A stretch of DNA of 64,000 bases, from positions 1,426,001-1,490,000 of the forward strand of contig CBDDPL010000004.1 of the NCBI GenBank assembly GCA_965232285.1, read 5' to 3'. The notes under the pieces are model-generated. The model saw only the letters and a list, made by a program, of their open reading frames with translations. It was not told where the DNA came from and searched no databases. Made by a program: the position numbers and the translations under genes. This document shows, one piece after another, positions 26,430 to 35,276 of this stretch. Every line of letters begins with the position of its first letter. The stretch's first letter is position 1. This DNA comes from Denitrobaculum sp965232285. GTDB taxonomy: Bacteria > Pseudomonadota > Alphaproteobacteria > Kiloniellales > Kiloniellaceae.

Positions 26430-27175
26430 AACTTCAGCCCGCCAATCCCGCGGATGTAAAGTCCGAAAGAACGATCGGGGCCCGGCTTGCCGGGCTCGAT
26501 TGGCCGCGGCTTCACGAGAGCCTCGACGGCTTCGGCTATGCTCTGACGGGTCCGCTTTTGACGAAAGATGAATGCGATGGCCTGATTGACCGCTACGGCC
26601 AGGCGGAGCGCTACCGGAGCCGCGTGGTCATGAAGCGCCACAACTTCGGTCTCGGTGAGTACAAGTATTTCAGTTATCCGCTGCCGGACCTGATCGGCGA
26701 ATTGAGGCACGCCGCCTATCCCTATCTGGCGCCGCTGGCCAATCGCTGGAGTGAAGGGATGAGACTGGACCGGCGCTTCCCGGAGGATCTGCCCGCTTTC
26801 CTGAAGCAATGTCACGATGATGGTCAAACCCGTCCGACGCCCTTGATCCTGCGCTATGGCGAAGGCGACTACAATTGCCTGCACCAGGATCTCTACGGCG
26901 CGCTCAGCTTTCCGATTCAACTGGCTGTCCTGCTCAGCGAACCAGGTGAGGATTTCACGGGTGGCGAGTTCGTGCTGACCGAGCAACGCCCCCGCATGCA
27001 GTCGCGGGCCGAGGTCGTACCTCTGCGGCGGGGCGACGCGGTGTTCTTCGCGGTCAACGAGCGTCCCGTCCGGGGCGCGCGCGGCTTTTACCGGGTCAAG
27101 ATGCGTCACGGCGTCAGCCGGATTCGCACTGGCAACCGCTATACCCTAGGTGCGATCTTCCACGACGCGGCGTGA
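26426..27175 (+). CDS. 2OG-Fe(II) oxygenase coupled to ada
   Basis: Predicted non-haem iron dioxygenase of 249 residues. The double-stranded beta-helix metal triad is visible as HQD in YNCLHQDLYGALSFPIQL and the distal His in VKMRHGVSRIRTGNRYTLG, where the Arg after it would bind 2-oxoglutarate. The family (Oxygenase-NA type) has been proposed to act on damaged DNA. Its ATG overlaps the ada stop codon, so the two are translationally coupled and should be induced together by alkylation; the actual substrate is not established. Confidence 0.85.
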   Translation: MKLQPANPADVKSERTIGARLAGLDWPRLHESLDGFGYALTGPLLTKDECDGLIDRYGQAERYRSRVVMKRHNFGLGEYKYFSYPLPDLIGELRHAAYPYLAPLANRWSEGMRLDRRFPEDLPAFLKQCHDDGQTRPTPLILRYGEGDYNCLHQDLYGALSFPIQLAVLLSEPGEDFTGGEFVLTEQRPRMQSRAEVVPLRRGDAVFFAVNERPVRGARGFYRVKMRHGVSRIRTGNRYTLGAIFHDAA

Positions 27176-27181
27176 TGCTGC

Positions 27182-28132
27182 TTACGGCACTGCCGCGACC
27201 GTCTGAATGATGTTGCCAAGCGATCCTGTGATCAGCGGCGCCAGCAGGGTGAAGACCGCTCCGACATGGCTTTTCAGATTGCCGAAGAGGGCGGTGTCGC
27301 TCAGCCACTCCGGGAGCGGGGCACCTGGCTCGCGCTTCTGCAGCACGCGGGCGTAGTTCCTGCTGAGATTGCGCAGGCGGAAGAGGTGCGGGGCATAGGT
27401 GGCGAGCAGGGTCAGCGTAAAGATGGCGCCCCAGAAGATGGTCATTTCGTCGGCATAGGCGCTGATGAGCTTTGTCCCTTCGCCGTCGTAAAGCCGGGCC
27501 GGCAGGTGGAAGGAAATGGCCGCGGCGATCACTGTTGAGACCAGCACGACGCTGAGCGATTGAAAACCGCGCTTCAGAATCGCGATCTTGGTTTTCAACG
27601 TCTCGCCGTTCAGCTTTCCGGCGTCTCTGTCGAACTCCGTGAAGAGGCTCTCGGCGCCGGTCGCGGCGAAGGACACGGCGAAGATGCCGAAGAGCGTTGG
27701 CAGCAGGACATGCAGGCTGAAGCTCGCCAGGATTTCCTCGGCCTGCGGCGTACCCTCATAGAGTTCCCGGATGTTCAGGTAGGTCAGCTTGTAGGCCGCC
27801 AGGTTTGGATCTTCCGTCAGCACCATGAAGAGGCAGACCAGAGAGGCGTAGACTAGCGCCAGGATGATGAGGTTCCGTCGGATCGCCGCCGCGCAGGTCC
27901 AGAGGTGATAGAGGTTGAAGGCGATGACGGTGAGGCAGACCAGGATATGCACGCTGGCAGCGGTCGCGAAGCCGATAAAGCCGCCGTGGTAGCCTGCCGG
28001 TTTCATCTGTGAGCTCCACCAGGCGTCTGGCAGGGTTGCCCGCAATTCAGTGTCCGGCACAAAGAGCTGCAGCGCCGCGATAGCGGTCAGCAGCGGAACG
28101 ATGGTGACGAAGACGCGCCATGGAAACGCCAT
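27182..28132 (-). CDS. Uncharacterised multi-spanning membrane protein
   Basis: I do not recognise this family. The 316-residue product has about seven hydrophobic segments (for example VFVTIVPLLTAIAALQLFV, SLVCLFMVLT, AIFTLTLLATYAP) and a polar loop with FTEFDRDAGKLNGETLKTK. An AWWSSQMKPAGYHGG segment follows the first helix. The ATG at 28132 has a G-rich run upstream; an in-frame GTG at 28159 would add nine residues. It is convergent with the oxygenase gene, with 6 bp between them, and downstream of the LysR gene on the same strand. Confidence 0.65.
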   Translation of the reverse strand: MAFPWRVFVTIVPLLTAIAALQLFVPDTELRATLPDAWWSSQMKPAGYHGGFIGFATAASVHILVCLTVIAFNLYHLWTCAAAIRRNLIILALVYASLVCLFMVLTEDPNLAAYKLTYLNIRELYEGTPQAEEILASFSLHVLLPTLFGIFAVSFAATGAESLFTEFDRDAGKLNGETLKTKIAILKRGFQSLSVVLVSTVIAAAISFHLPARLYDGEGTKLISAYADEMTIFWGAIFTLTLLATYAPHLFRLRNLSRNYARVLQKREPGAPLPEWLSDTALFGNLKSHVGAVFTLLAPLITGSLGNIIQTVAAVP

Positions 28133-28225
28133 CTGGACCCCCCGGCTTCCTTTCAGCACGTGGAATCTCGCATGAAACCGCGATTCGTGCCAAACCCTCC
28201 GGGACTCGCGATCGAGCCGCGAAGG

Positions 28226-29131
28226 TCAGAGTTCGTTCAGGCGGCCCATCAGGTCGAGTTTCTTGGCGCTCGCCATCATGGCGTTCGCGAGCGGAGAGGC
28301 CGGGTCGCGGTCCGAGGCCACCAGCCCGACCGAATGGGATATGGTCGGGCCGATAATTGGAATGGCCTCCAGAGTCTCGCCCAGTCCGACCATGGCGCCA
28401 TAGGTTTGCGGCAGGACACAGGGCCAGCGGCCATAGCGGACATGGGAGTAGAGGGCGGTGATGGAATTCGCCTCGACCTGTGGTGTGACCGCGCAGCCGG
28501 CCTGGCGGAAAGCCTCGTCCACGATGCGGCGGTTTTGCATATCCGGGGTCAGCAGGCAGAGCGGCGTTTCGGCCACTTCCTGCCAGGAAACGGACTCGCG
28601 GCCTGCCAAGGGGCCCTGCGTCGAGGTGACGAGGACATAGTGCTCTGAATAGAGCGGCATGGTCCGGACGTGGCTGAGCGGTTCGTTGTCCACATAGGTC
28701 ATGCCGATTTCGATCTCGAAGTCGTGCAACTGCCGCTCGATCTGGGTGGAACTGCGGGCCAGGACCGTGACGCGGACCCCGGGGTGGCTCTCGTAGAAGG
28801 GCGCCGTCAGGAGTGAGACGGCCGGCAGGGCCGAAGGGATCACACCCATGGTCAGCCGTCCTGAGAGCCCGCCTTTCAGCTCGCTCAGTTCCTGCTCCAG
28901 TGACTCGCAATCGGCCAGGATCCGCTTGGCCCAGTCCAGCACCCGCTCGCCCTCTGGGGTCAGGCCGATATAGCGCTTGTCCCGCTCGACGATCGGAACG
29001 CCGAGTTCTTCCTCCAACTGGCGAATACGAGAAGACAGGGTCGGTTGGGAAATATTGCAGCGGGCGGCCGCCCGGGCGAAGTGCTGCTCCTGGGAAAGCG
29101 CCACAAGGAACTGTAGCTGTCTGATATTCAC
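28226..29131 (-). CDS. LysR-family regulator of the formate-dehydrogenase-associated type
   Basis: Transcriptional regulator of 301 residues with the helix-turn-helix LQFLVALSQEQHFARAAARC, ISQPTLSSRIRQLEEELG and PIVERDKRYIGLTPEGERVL, then an effector domain (LSGRLTMGVIPSALPAV). From memory this N terminus closely resembles the LysR proteins encoded beside fdsGBA formate dehydrogenase operons in other proteobacteria. Here it is 20 kb from the fdh genes, with the membrane protein gene downstream. Regulation of fdhA and fdhB through their shared upstream element is inference. Confidence 0.88.
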   Translation of the reverse strand: MNIRQLQFLVALSQEQHFARAAARCNISQPTLSSRIRQLEEELGVPIVERDKRYIGLTPEGERVLDWAKRILADCESLEQELSELKGGLSGRLTMGVIPSALPAVSLLTAPFYESHPGVRVTVLARSSTQIERQLHDFEIEIGMTYVDNEPLSHVRTMPLYSEHYVLVTSTQGPLAGRESVSWQEVAETPLCLLTPDMQNRRIVDEAFRQAGCAVTPQVEANSITALYSHVRYGRWPCVLPQTYGAMVGLGETLEAIPIIGPTISHSVGLVASDRDPASPLANAMMASAKKLDLMGRLNEL

Positions 29132-29258
29132 GCTCGCCGTACCTAACTTGTCGTCAGTTCATGCCGCACGCAAAACGCGCAGCGGTGTCTCTTCCGTCTT
29201 ACCGCAGTGTCGTTAAGATCCTGCGCCTCCCCGAGGTTTCGGCCGATCTGGCCTCCTG

Positions 29259-29438
29259 TCACGGCTTTTGGTCCTCGCACAGGGTCAGATCGATTTTCTC
29301 CACATTTATCAGGACCTTGCCGGCATTCTCGAAGTTGACGGTGACCCGAGCCCCGATCGCCGACTGCACCTGTCCGCGGCCCCAGTCGGGCTGACTGGGA
29401 TGCTCGACGAATACACCGGGCACGAGATCGTATCGCAT
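29259..29438 (-). CDS. DUF3553 small protein
   Basis: Protein of 59 residues with a single compact domain: YDLVPGVFVEHPSQPDWGRG, QVQSAIGARVTVNFENAGK and VLINVEKIDLTL, the DUF3553 pattern, which resembles a CarD/UvrD-tail-like beta fold. The start at 29438 is set by GGAGGG five bases upstream; the frame stays open further upstream without coding character. In related alphaproteobacteria this gene is a regular neighbour of chpT, as here where it is divergent from it. Function unknown. Confidence 0.85.
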   Translation of the reverse strand: MRYDLVPGVFVEHPSQPDWGRGQVQSAIGARVTVNFENAGKVLINVEKIDLTLCEDQKP

Positions 29439-29711
29439 CGACCCTCCAACCGAAAAAATCCAAGGGTTTTCAATCAGGAACTTAGTGTATAAGGAGCGGG
29501 GAAGGGGGGAAAGCCCGCAGGGCGAGTCGCTCCCACCAAAAGATGATTTCACGAACCGTCCCCGATCTCTGTCTGTCGTTCGACTCGGGACGTGGTTTTG
29601 GGGTGTTGCTGCGGCGGTCTGCTGGAGCCGTCGGGGCAGCAGGGTGCTTAACGAGTGTGTCTGGGTGATATCGGCGTTGGTCGAAAAAGAATTGAGAGTG
29701 GAAGCGTTCAT
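29439..29711. other. Divergent intergenic region, DUF3553 / chpT
   Basis: The 273-bp gap holds the divergent promoters of these two genes. It contains G-rich runs (29498-29512) but no palindrome or promoter match I would name, and no convincing small gene. Confidence 0.4.
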
Positions 29712-30347
29712 ATGACGTCGCATATCGATTTCCGGGTGGTCGAACTTCTCTCCTCCCGGCTCTGTCACGATCTCGTCGGCCCGATCGGGGCCGTCGGCAA
29801 CGGGCTCGAACTCCTGGAAGACGAAAGCTTCGATATGGCCGAAGATGCCATGAAGCTCGCCAGCGCCAGCGCCCAGCAGGCGGCCAATGCTCTACAGTTT
29901 TACCGCCTAGCCTATGGCGTCGCTGGCAGCCGCATCGGCTCGGATTTCGGCACGCTGCGCGGACTGGCCTCGGGCTTCGTCGCGCACTCCAAGGCCGAAC
30001 TGGACTGGCCGGACAGCCCCGCGCCGGAGGAGGGGCCGGAGGACCTGGGCAAGCTGATCCTCAATATGATCGCCCTGGCGGCTGAAGCTCTGCCGCGCGG
30101 CGGGCACCTGACCGTCGATGTGATCGCCCGTCCCGACGGCGTGACCCTCTCTGTCCTCGCTGCCGGCGAGAATGCCGGCCTGCGCCCGGAGGCCGAAGTC
30201 GCGCTGAATCCGGAGGTCGCCATCGAGGATCTGACAGCGCGGAACGTGCAGGGTTATTTCACCCGCTTCCTGTCCCGCCGCATGGGCAGCGATCTCTCGG
30301 TCGAGGCCTCGGTGCCCGGGCGTGTCCGCTTCCTGGTGGAATTCTAG
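29712..30347 (+). CDS. chpT: ChpT histidine phosphotransferase
   Basis: Cytoplasmic phosphotransferase of 211 residues that relays phosphate from CckA to CtrA and CpdR in alphaproteobacteria. The phosphorylated His lies in LLSSRLCHDLVGPIGAVGNG, and the C-terminal part is a degenerate ATPase-like fold (LGKLILNMIALAAEALPRGG, NVQGYFTRFLSRRMG). The ATG at 29712 is preceded by GTGGAAG; a longer frame upstream is not supported. Its target CtrA is encoded at 54042-54779 in this window; CckA is not seen. Confidence 0.92.
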   Translation: MTSHIDFRVVELLSSRLCHDLVGPIGAVGNGLELLEDESFDMAEDAMKLASASAQQAANALQFYRLAYGVAGSRIGSDFGTLRGLASGFVAHSKAELDWPDSPAPEEGPEDLGKLILNMIALAAEALPRGGHLTVDVIARPDGVTLSVLAAGENAGLRPEAEVALNPEVAIEDLTARNVQGYFTRFLSRRMGSDLSVEASVPGRVRFLVEF

Positions 30348-30626
30348 CCAAGAGCATTTCTGACTTATCGGCTCTACCGCAGCGCAGGAAAAGCGCGATG
30401 ACAGTCAGATCGGCTCTTTTCTTTACTTTCTGTCGGTTTCAAAGCCCCGAATGCGCTTGCGAAAGCCTCGCAGTTGCAGCATAGTCGCGACTGAAAGTGA
30501 GTTTCATTTACATTGCCTGCTGCCAATGGCGCAGTCCGGACGTTGGATTGGGCCGGATGGTGAGGGGAGTTGGGGGATGGAAACGCGCTTCGTGCAGATT
30601 TAGTTCGACACACGGGAGACAGTGTA

Positions 30627-31655
30627 ATGAATAAAACTATCCGCAGATTGGGCGCCGGCGTGGCCGGTATCGCCATTGCGGTTACGGCGGCTGCGGCGGG
30701 TGCTGCAGAGCTCAACCTCTATTCCTCGCGCCACTATTCCACCGATGAAGCGCTCTACGACAACTTCACCAAGGCGACTGGCATCAAGATCAACCGCATC
30801 GAAGGCAAGGGCGATGCCCTGATCGAGCGGATCAAGAGCGAAGGCGCCAACAGCCCGGCGGACGTGTTCCTGACGGTTGACGCGACCCGCTTGTGGCGGG
30901 CAGATGCGGCGGGCCTGTTCCAGCCGACTTCCTCGTCGGAGCTGCAGAAGCGTGTGCCCGAGAACCTGCGGCACCCGGACGGACACTGGTTCGGCTTCTC
31001 CACCCGTGCGCGGCTGATCTACTACGATAAAGCCAAAATCAAGCCGGGCGAGATCAACTCCTACGAAGACCTCGCCGATCCGAAGTGGAAGGGCAAGGTC
31101 TGCATCCGTAAGAGCTCGAACGTCTACAACCTGTCGCTTCTGAGCTCGATCATCGCCGCCAAAGGCGAGGCCGAGGCTGAGAAATGGGCCAAGGGCGTCG
31201 TCGCCAACTTCGCACGTGAGCCCGTAAGCGGTGACACCAACCAGCTCCGCGGCATCGGTTCCGGCGAGTGTGAAATCGCGGTCGGAAACTCCTACTACTT
31301 CGTGCGCCTGCTGACCAAGCCGAAGGATAAGGACAAGGGTCTTGCCGACAAGATCGGCTGGGTCTTCCCGAACCAGGGCGATCGTGGCACCCACGTCAAC
31401 GTCTCCGGTGGTGGTGTCCTGAAGCACGCCCCCAACAGGGAAGCGGCCGTGAAGTTCCTGGAGTATCTGGCCAGCGACGAAGCGCAGAAGTATTTCTCCG
31501 ACGGCAACAATGAGTATCCGGTGGTCGCAGGTATCGCGCCGGCCTCCGCAGTTGTCGGCCTGGGTGACTTCAAAGCCGATCTGATCGATGTGGCCGTCTT
31601 CGGCCCCTCGCAGCCGATGGCTCAGAAGATCTTCGATCGCGCCGGCTGGAAGTAA
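30627..31655 (+). CDS. fbpA: Iron(III) ABC transporter periplasmic binding protein
   Basis: Periplasmic ferric-ion binding protein of 342 residues. A signal peptide (basic MNKTIRR, then an alanine-rich core ending GAAEL) precedes the mature FbpA-like sequence: LNLYSSRHYSTDEALYDNF, GKGDALIERIKSEGANSPAD and the paired-tyrosine iron motif NSYYFVRLL. GGGAG before the ATG at 30627 fixes the start. The matching permease (37031-38734) lies 5.4 kb downstream on the opposite strand, separated by an unrelated ABC operon. A strong terminator follows. Confidence 0.93.
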   Translation: MNKTIRRLGAGVAGIAIAVTAAAAGAAELNLYSSRHYSTDEALYDNFTKATGIKINRIEGKGDALIERIKSEGANSPADVFLTVDATRLWRADAAGLFQPTSSSELQKRVPENLRHPDGHWFGFSTRARLIYYDKAKIKPGEINSYEDLADPKWKGKVCIRKSSNVYNLSLLSSIIAAKGEAEAEKWAKGVVANFAREPVSGDTNQLRGIGSGECEIAVGNSYYFVRLLTKPKDKDKGLADKIGWVFPNQGDRGTHVNVSGGGVLKHAPNREAAVKFLEYLASDEAQKYFSDGNNEYPVVAGIAPASAVVGLGDFKADLIDVAVFGPSQPMAQKIFDRAGWK

Positions 31656-31690
31656 CGGCTGACGCATAGAGAGAGCTTAATCCTCTCCGG

Positions 31691-31719
31691 AAAGCCCCGC
31701 CCGCAACGGCGGGGCTTTT
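31691..31719 (+). terminator. Intrinsic terminator after fbpA
   Basis: Perfect 11-bp stem aaagccccgcc / ggcggggcttt with a 6-nt loop, followed by a short T run. Confidence 0.9.
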
Positions 31720-31787
31720 CATTTGAGCCCTATGCTATGGATCTTCGTTGCAACATTCCTGCACGCATCTGTCGATGAGATGTCCAT

Positions 31788-31799
31788 ATGAACGTTCAT
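31788..31799. promoter_or_regulatory. Palindromic operator candidate upstream of the DeoR gene
   Basis: Perfect 12-bp palindrome atgaacgttcat, 65 bp before the regulator start. GAACGTTC-like cores occur in GlpR/DeoR operators, so autoregulation and control of the ABC operon are plausible. Confidence 0.5.
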
Positions 31800-31863
31800 T
31801 TGAAATAAATTTGTCATGGAACTATGGTCGTTTTGAAGCATTGCATCGGTACGCTCCACCATC

Positions 31864-32673
31864 ATGAGCGAAGACTTGACAATGTACGCGATAGACGACG
31901 CCATTTCGGATCGCCAGGCGCTGATTGCCGAGCGCGTGCGTCAGCGTGGTTTTCAGACTGTCGCCGAACTCGCCGAACACTTTGAAGTCACCGGACAAAC
32001 CATCCGCCGGGATGTGAACGAACTCAGCGACCGGGGGATTCTCAAGCGCCGTCACGGTGGCGTGGAACTGCCCGAACCCAGCGCGAATCTGAGCTTCACT
32101 GATCGTCAGATCCTGAACCTCTCCGCCAAGGAAAAGATCGCCCGCGCGGCGGTCCGCTATATCCCGAATGGCGCCAGCCTGGCCGTCAGCATCGGCACCA
32201 CGCCCGAAATCGTCGTGCGGCATCTGGCCCAGCATCGCGACATGCGGATCTTCACCAACAACGTCATGGCGGCCTTGAGCGCCTGTACGCTGCCGACGGC
32301 CGAGGTGCATATCCCCGGCGGTATGATCCGTCCTGGCGCGCGGGATCTGGTCGGCCCGGCGGTGGAAGCCTTTTTCGCGCAGTACAAGGTCGATATCGGC
32401 GTCTATGGTGTCGGTGGCGTCGATGCGGACGGCGGGCTGCTCGATTTTCATGAGGACGAAGTCCGCGTGCGGGAGGCGATCCGGCTCAACTGCCGCAAAA
32501 CCTACCTGCTGCTGGATGCCAGCAAGTTCGGCCGTGCCGCCCATGTCCGCGGCGGGCATATCGCCGATGCGGATGTGGTCTTCTCCGATCATCTGCCGCC
32601 GCAATCCGTATCGGAGACGCTGTCGGCCGCAGGCCGGGAATTCGTCCTCTGTGAAAGAGAGATTGCGGCATGA
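31864..32673 (+). CDS. DeoR-family regulator (GlpR-like)
   Basis: Transcriptional repressor of 269 residues. The N-terminal helix-turn-helix reads SDRQALIAERVRQRGFQTVAE followed by EVTGQTIRRDVNELSDRGIL and KRRHGGV, and the C-terminal DeoR sugar-phosphate sensor domain has SAKEKIARAA, SIGTTPEIVV, FTNNVMAAL, GGVDADGGL and LLLDASKFGR. It heads an operon of five genes, overlapping the ABC ATPase gene by 4 bp. Ligands of this family are phosphorylated sugars or glycerol 3-phosphate, consistent with the transporter. The start could also be the ATG at 31882. Confidence 0.9.
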   Translation: MSEDLTMYAIDDAISDRQALIAERVRQRGFQTVAELAEHFEVTGQTIRRDVNELSDRGILKRRHGGVELPEPSANLSFTDRQILNLSAKEKIARAAVRYIPNGASLAVSIGTTPEIVVRHLAQHRDMRIFTNNVMAALSACTLPTAEVHIPGGMIRPGARDLVGPAVEAFFAQYKVDIGVYGVGGVDADGGLLDFHEDEVRVREAIRLNCRKTYLLLDASKFGRAAHVRGGHIADADVVFSDHLPPQSVSETLSAAGREFVLCEREIAA

Positions 32674-33827
32674 AAGGCGTTGAGATCGAAGTGCGCGATC
32701 TGCGCAAGAGCTGGGAAGACACCACGGCGGTGGACGGAATTTCCTTCTCGGCGCCGGCGGGGCTCTTCACGGTTCTGCTCGGCCCGTCCGGTTGCGGCAA
32801 GTCCACCACGCTGCGCCTGATCGCCGGCCTGGAGGAGGCCACGTCTGGGCAGATCCTCATCGGCGGTCAGGACGTGACGCAGCAGCCGCCGAACAAACGC
32901 CAGATCTCCATGGTCTTTCAGTCCTATGCGCTCTTCCCGCACCTCAGCGTGGCCGAGAACATCCTCTTCGGCTTGAAAGTCCGCAAGGTCCCGGCGGCGG
33001 AACAGGGTGAGCGGCTGCACAAGACCGCGGCGCTTCTCGGCCTGAGTGAGCTGCTCGGGCGCCGGCCAAGCCAGCTCTCCGGTGGCCAGCAACAGCGTGT
33101 GGCTCTCGGCCGGGCGATCATTGCCGAAAAGCCGATCTGCCTGATGGACGAACCGCTCTCCAACCTCGACGCGAAGCTGCGCCACGAGATGCGGATCGAA
33201 CTGCGCGCCCTGCAGCAGAAACTCGGCCTGACCATGGTCTATGTGACCCACGACCAGGCTGAGGCGATCAGCATGGCCGACAGGATCATCGTGCTGAATG
33301 CCGGCCGGATCGAACAGGCGGCGACCCCCAGGGAACTCTACGAAACCCCGGCCAGTCTCTTTGCTGCCCGCTTTATCGGGACGCCGCCGATGAACATCCT
33401 GCGGCTGGCCAGGACTCAACAGGGCTGGTCGATCGCCGGTGATGATGCCGTCTTTGCGGAGCGTTTTGAAGGCAGGGTTCCGGATGAACTCTGCCTCGGT
33501 CTGCGGCCGGAGGACCTCGCGGTCAGTGCGGACGGCGGTCTGGCGGCGGTCGTTGAGAGCATCGAATACCTGGGTGCCGACAACCTGATCGACTGCCGCA
33601 TCGGATCGGAGCGGCTGACCGCGCGCCTGCCGCACCGCCATCGGATGACGCCCGGCGAGAGTGTCCGGCTGACCTGGGCGCGGGGCGCGGCGCATCTTTT
33701 CGACGCCGACAGCGGCGAGCGCCTGGCGGAGGCGTCGCGTCTCTATGCTGGTCCGATCGCGCCGTCCAACGACTCAGGCCAGAGCGAGACACTGGCCTTC
33801 CCCGGCGTGCGGCCGGGGAGCGCCTGA
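32670..33827 (+). CDS. CUT1-type ABC transporter ATP-binding protein (UgpC/MalK-like)
   Basis: ATPase of 385 residues energising the binding-protein-dependent importer encoded next to it. It shows Walker A GPSGCGKSTT, Q-loop VFQSYALFPHL, signature LSGGQQQRVALGRAI, Walker B ICLMDEPLSNLD and the switch VYVTHDQAEA, then FIGTPPMNIL and a C-terminal TOBE regulatory domain, as in UgpC and MalK. It is the only ABC ATPase gene in this part of the window. The sugar versus glycerol-3-phosphate assignment is uncertain. Confidence 0.93.
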   Translation: MKGVEIEVRDLRKSWEDTTAVDGISFSAPAGLFTVLLGPSGCGKSTTLRLIAGLEEATSGQILIGGQDVTQQPPNKRQISMVFQSYALFPHLSVAENILFGLKVRKVPAAEQGERLHKTAALLGLSELLGRRPSQLSGGQQQRVALGRAIIAEKPICLMDEPLSNLDAKLRHEMRIELRALQQKLGLTMVYVTHDQAEAISMADRIIVLNAGRIEQAATPRELYETPASLFAARFIGTPPMNILRLARTQQGWSIAGDDAVFAERFEGRVPDELCLGLRPEDLAVSADGGLAAVVESIEYLGADNLIDCRIGSERLTARLPHRHRMTPGESVRLTWARGAAHLFDADSGERLAEASRLYAGPIAPSNDSGQSETLAFPGVRPGSA

Positions 33828-33886
33828 CGGCTCTGGGAATGCCATCACACAACTGTTCGAGAAAACATCGAAAGGAGACGAGGAAA

Positions 33887-35173
33887 ATGTCGTTTATGAG
33901 CAGAGTTGGAGCGACTGCCAGTGCCTTGGCGCTGAGCGGTTTTCTCGCCGGCGGCGCGTCTGCCGTGGATCTTCAGTTCTTTTTCCCGGTTGCGGTCGGC
34001 GGCAAGGCGGCCGACACCATCGAGGAACTGACGGCCGAATACGTTGCGGCCAACCCCGACGTCAAGATCGATGCGGTCTACGCCGGCAGCTACCAGGACA
34101 CCATCACCAAGACCCTGACCGCGGTCCGGGGCGGCACGGCGCCGCAGCTTTCGGTGATTCTCTCGGTGGATATGTTCACCCTGATCGAGGAAGACGCCAT
34201 CGTGGCCTTCGAGGATCTGGCGAAGTCCGCCGAGGACAAGGTCTGGCTGGAGTCCTTCTATCCGGCCTTCATGGAAAACAGCCGGACCGGCGGTAAGACC
34301 TACGGTATCCCCTTCCAGCGCTCCACGCCGGTGCTCTACTGGAACAAGGAAGCCTTCAAGGAAGCCGGTCTCGATCCCGAGACACCGCCGGCCACCTGGG
34401 AAGAGATGGTCGCCTTCGGTAAGAAGCTGACCAAGCGGGATTCAAACGGCAACGTGACCCAGTGGGGCCTGCGCATTCCCACCTCCGGTTTCCCCTATTG
34501 GCTGTTCCAGGGTCTGACCACCCAGAACGACGTGATCCTTGCCAATGATGCCGGCAATCAGACCAACTTCGATGATCCGGCCGTGGTAGAGGCGCTGCAG
34601 TATCTGGTTGATCTCTCCACCAAGCACGAAGTCATGCAGCCGGGCATCGTGGAGTGGGGCGCGACGCCGAAGGCTTTCTTCGAGCGCGAGACGGCCATGA
34701 TGTGGACCACCACCGGCAACCTGACCAACGTGCGCTCCAACGCGCCCTTCGATTTCGGCGTTGCCATGCTGCCCGCCAACAAGCGCCGCGGCGCGCCGAC
34801 CGGCGGCGGCAACTTCTACGTCTTCGCGGACTCGAGCGATGAGCAGAAGGCCGGTTCCCTGGAGTTCATCAAGTGGATCACCGCGCCGGAGCAGGCCGCC
34901 CGCTGGACCATCGCGACCGGCTACGTGGCCCCGCGTCCGGATGCCTGGGAAACCCCGGCGATGAAGGCCTACGTCGCCGACTTCAAGCCGGCTCTGGTGG
35001 CCCGCGACCAGCTCGAGCATGCGGTTGCCGAGCTCTCGACCTATCAGAACCAGCGCGTGACCCGGATCTTCAACGATGCGCTCGAAGCCGCGATCACCGG
35101 CAAGAGCACACCTGAGGCGGCCCTGAAGGAAGCCCAGGAGAAAGCCGACAAGATCCTGAAGAAGTACCGGTAA
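33887..35173 (+). CDS. CUT1-type ABC transporter substrate-binding protein (UgpB-like)
   Basis: Periplasmic binding protein of 428 residues with a signal peptide (MSFMSRVGATASALALSGFL, cleaved near GGASA). Mature sequence includes DLQFFFPVAVGGKAADTIEE, YAGSYQDTITKTLTAVRGG, YGIPFQRSTPVLYWNKEAF and GGGNFYVFADSSDEQKAG, matching the type of glycerol-3-phosphate and oligosaccharide binders. AGGAGACGAGG upstream sets the start at 33887. It lies between the ATPase and permease genes in one operon. Confidence 0.92.
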   Translation: MSFMSRVGATASALALSGFLAGGASAVDLQFFFPVAVGGKAADTIEELTAEYVAANPDVKIDAVYAGSYQDTITKTLTAVRGGTAPQLSVILSVDMFTLIEEDAIVAFEDLAKSAEDKVWLESFYPAFMENSRTGGKTYGIPFQRSTPVLYWNKEAFKEAGLDPETPPATWEEMVAFGKKLTKRDSNGNVTQWGLRIPTSGFPYWLFQGLTTQNDVILANDAGNQTNFDDPAVVEALQYLVDLSTKHEVMQPGIVEWGATPKAFFERETAMMWTTTGNLTNVRSNAPFDFGVAMLPANKRRGAPTGGGNFYVFADSSDEQKAGSLEFIKWITAPEQAARWTIATGYVAPRPDAWETPAMKAYVADFKPALVARDQLEHAVAELSTYQNQRVTRIFNDALEAAITGKSTPEAALKEAQEKADKILKKYR

Positions 35174-35276
35174 GGCGACCGGTATGCGATCGGCGGCTCG
35201 GGGGCTGCAGCCCGGGCCGCCGGTCCGAATTTTTTAAGAACTGTGGCGCAAAGCAAAACGGAAGAGGAAAGGGCGG

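Noticed and set aside
29439..29768. N-terminal extension of the DUF3553 gene to 169 residues
   Set aside because: A strong GGAGGG and the start of the domain place the true start at 29438; the extension has no protein-like pattern.
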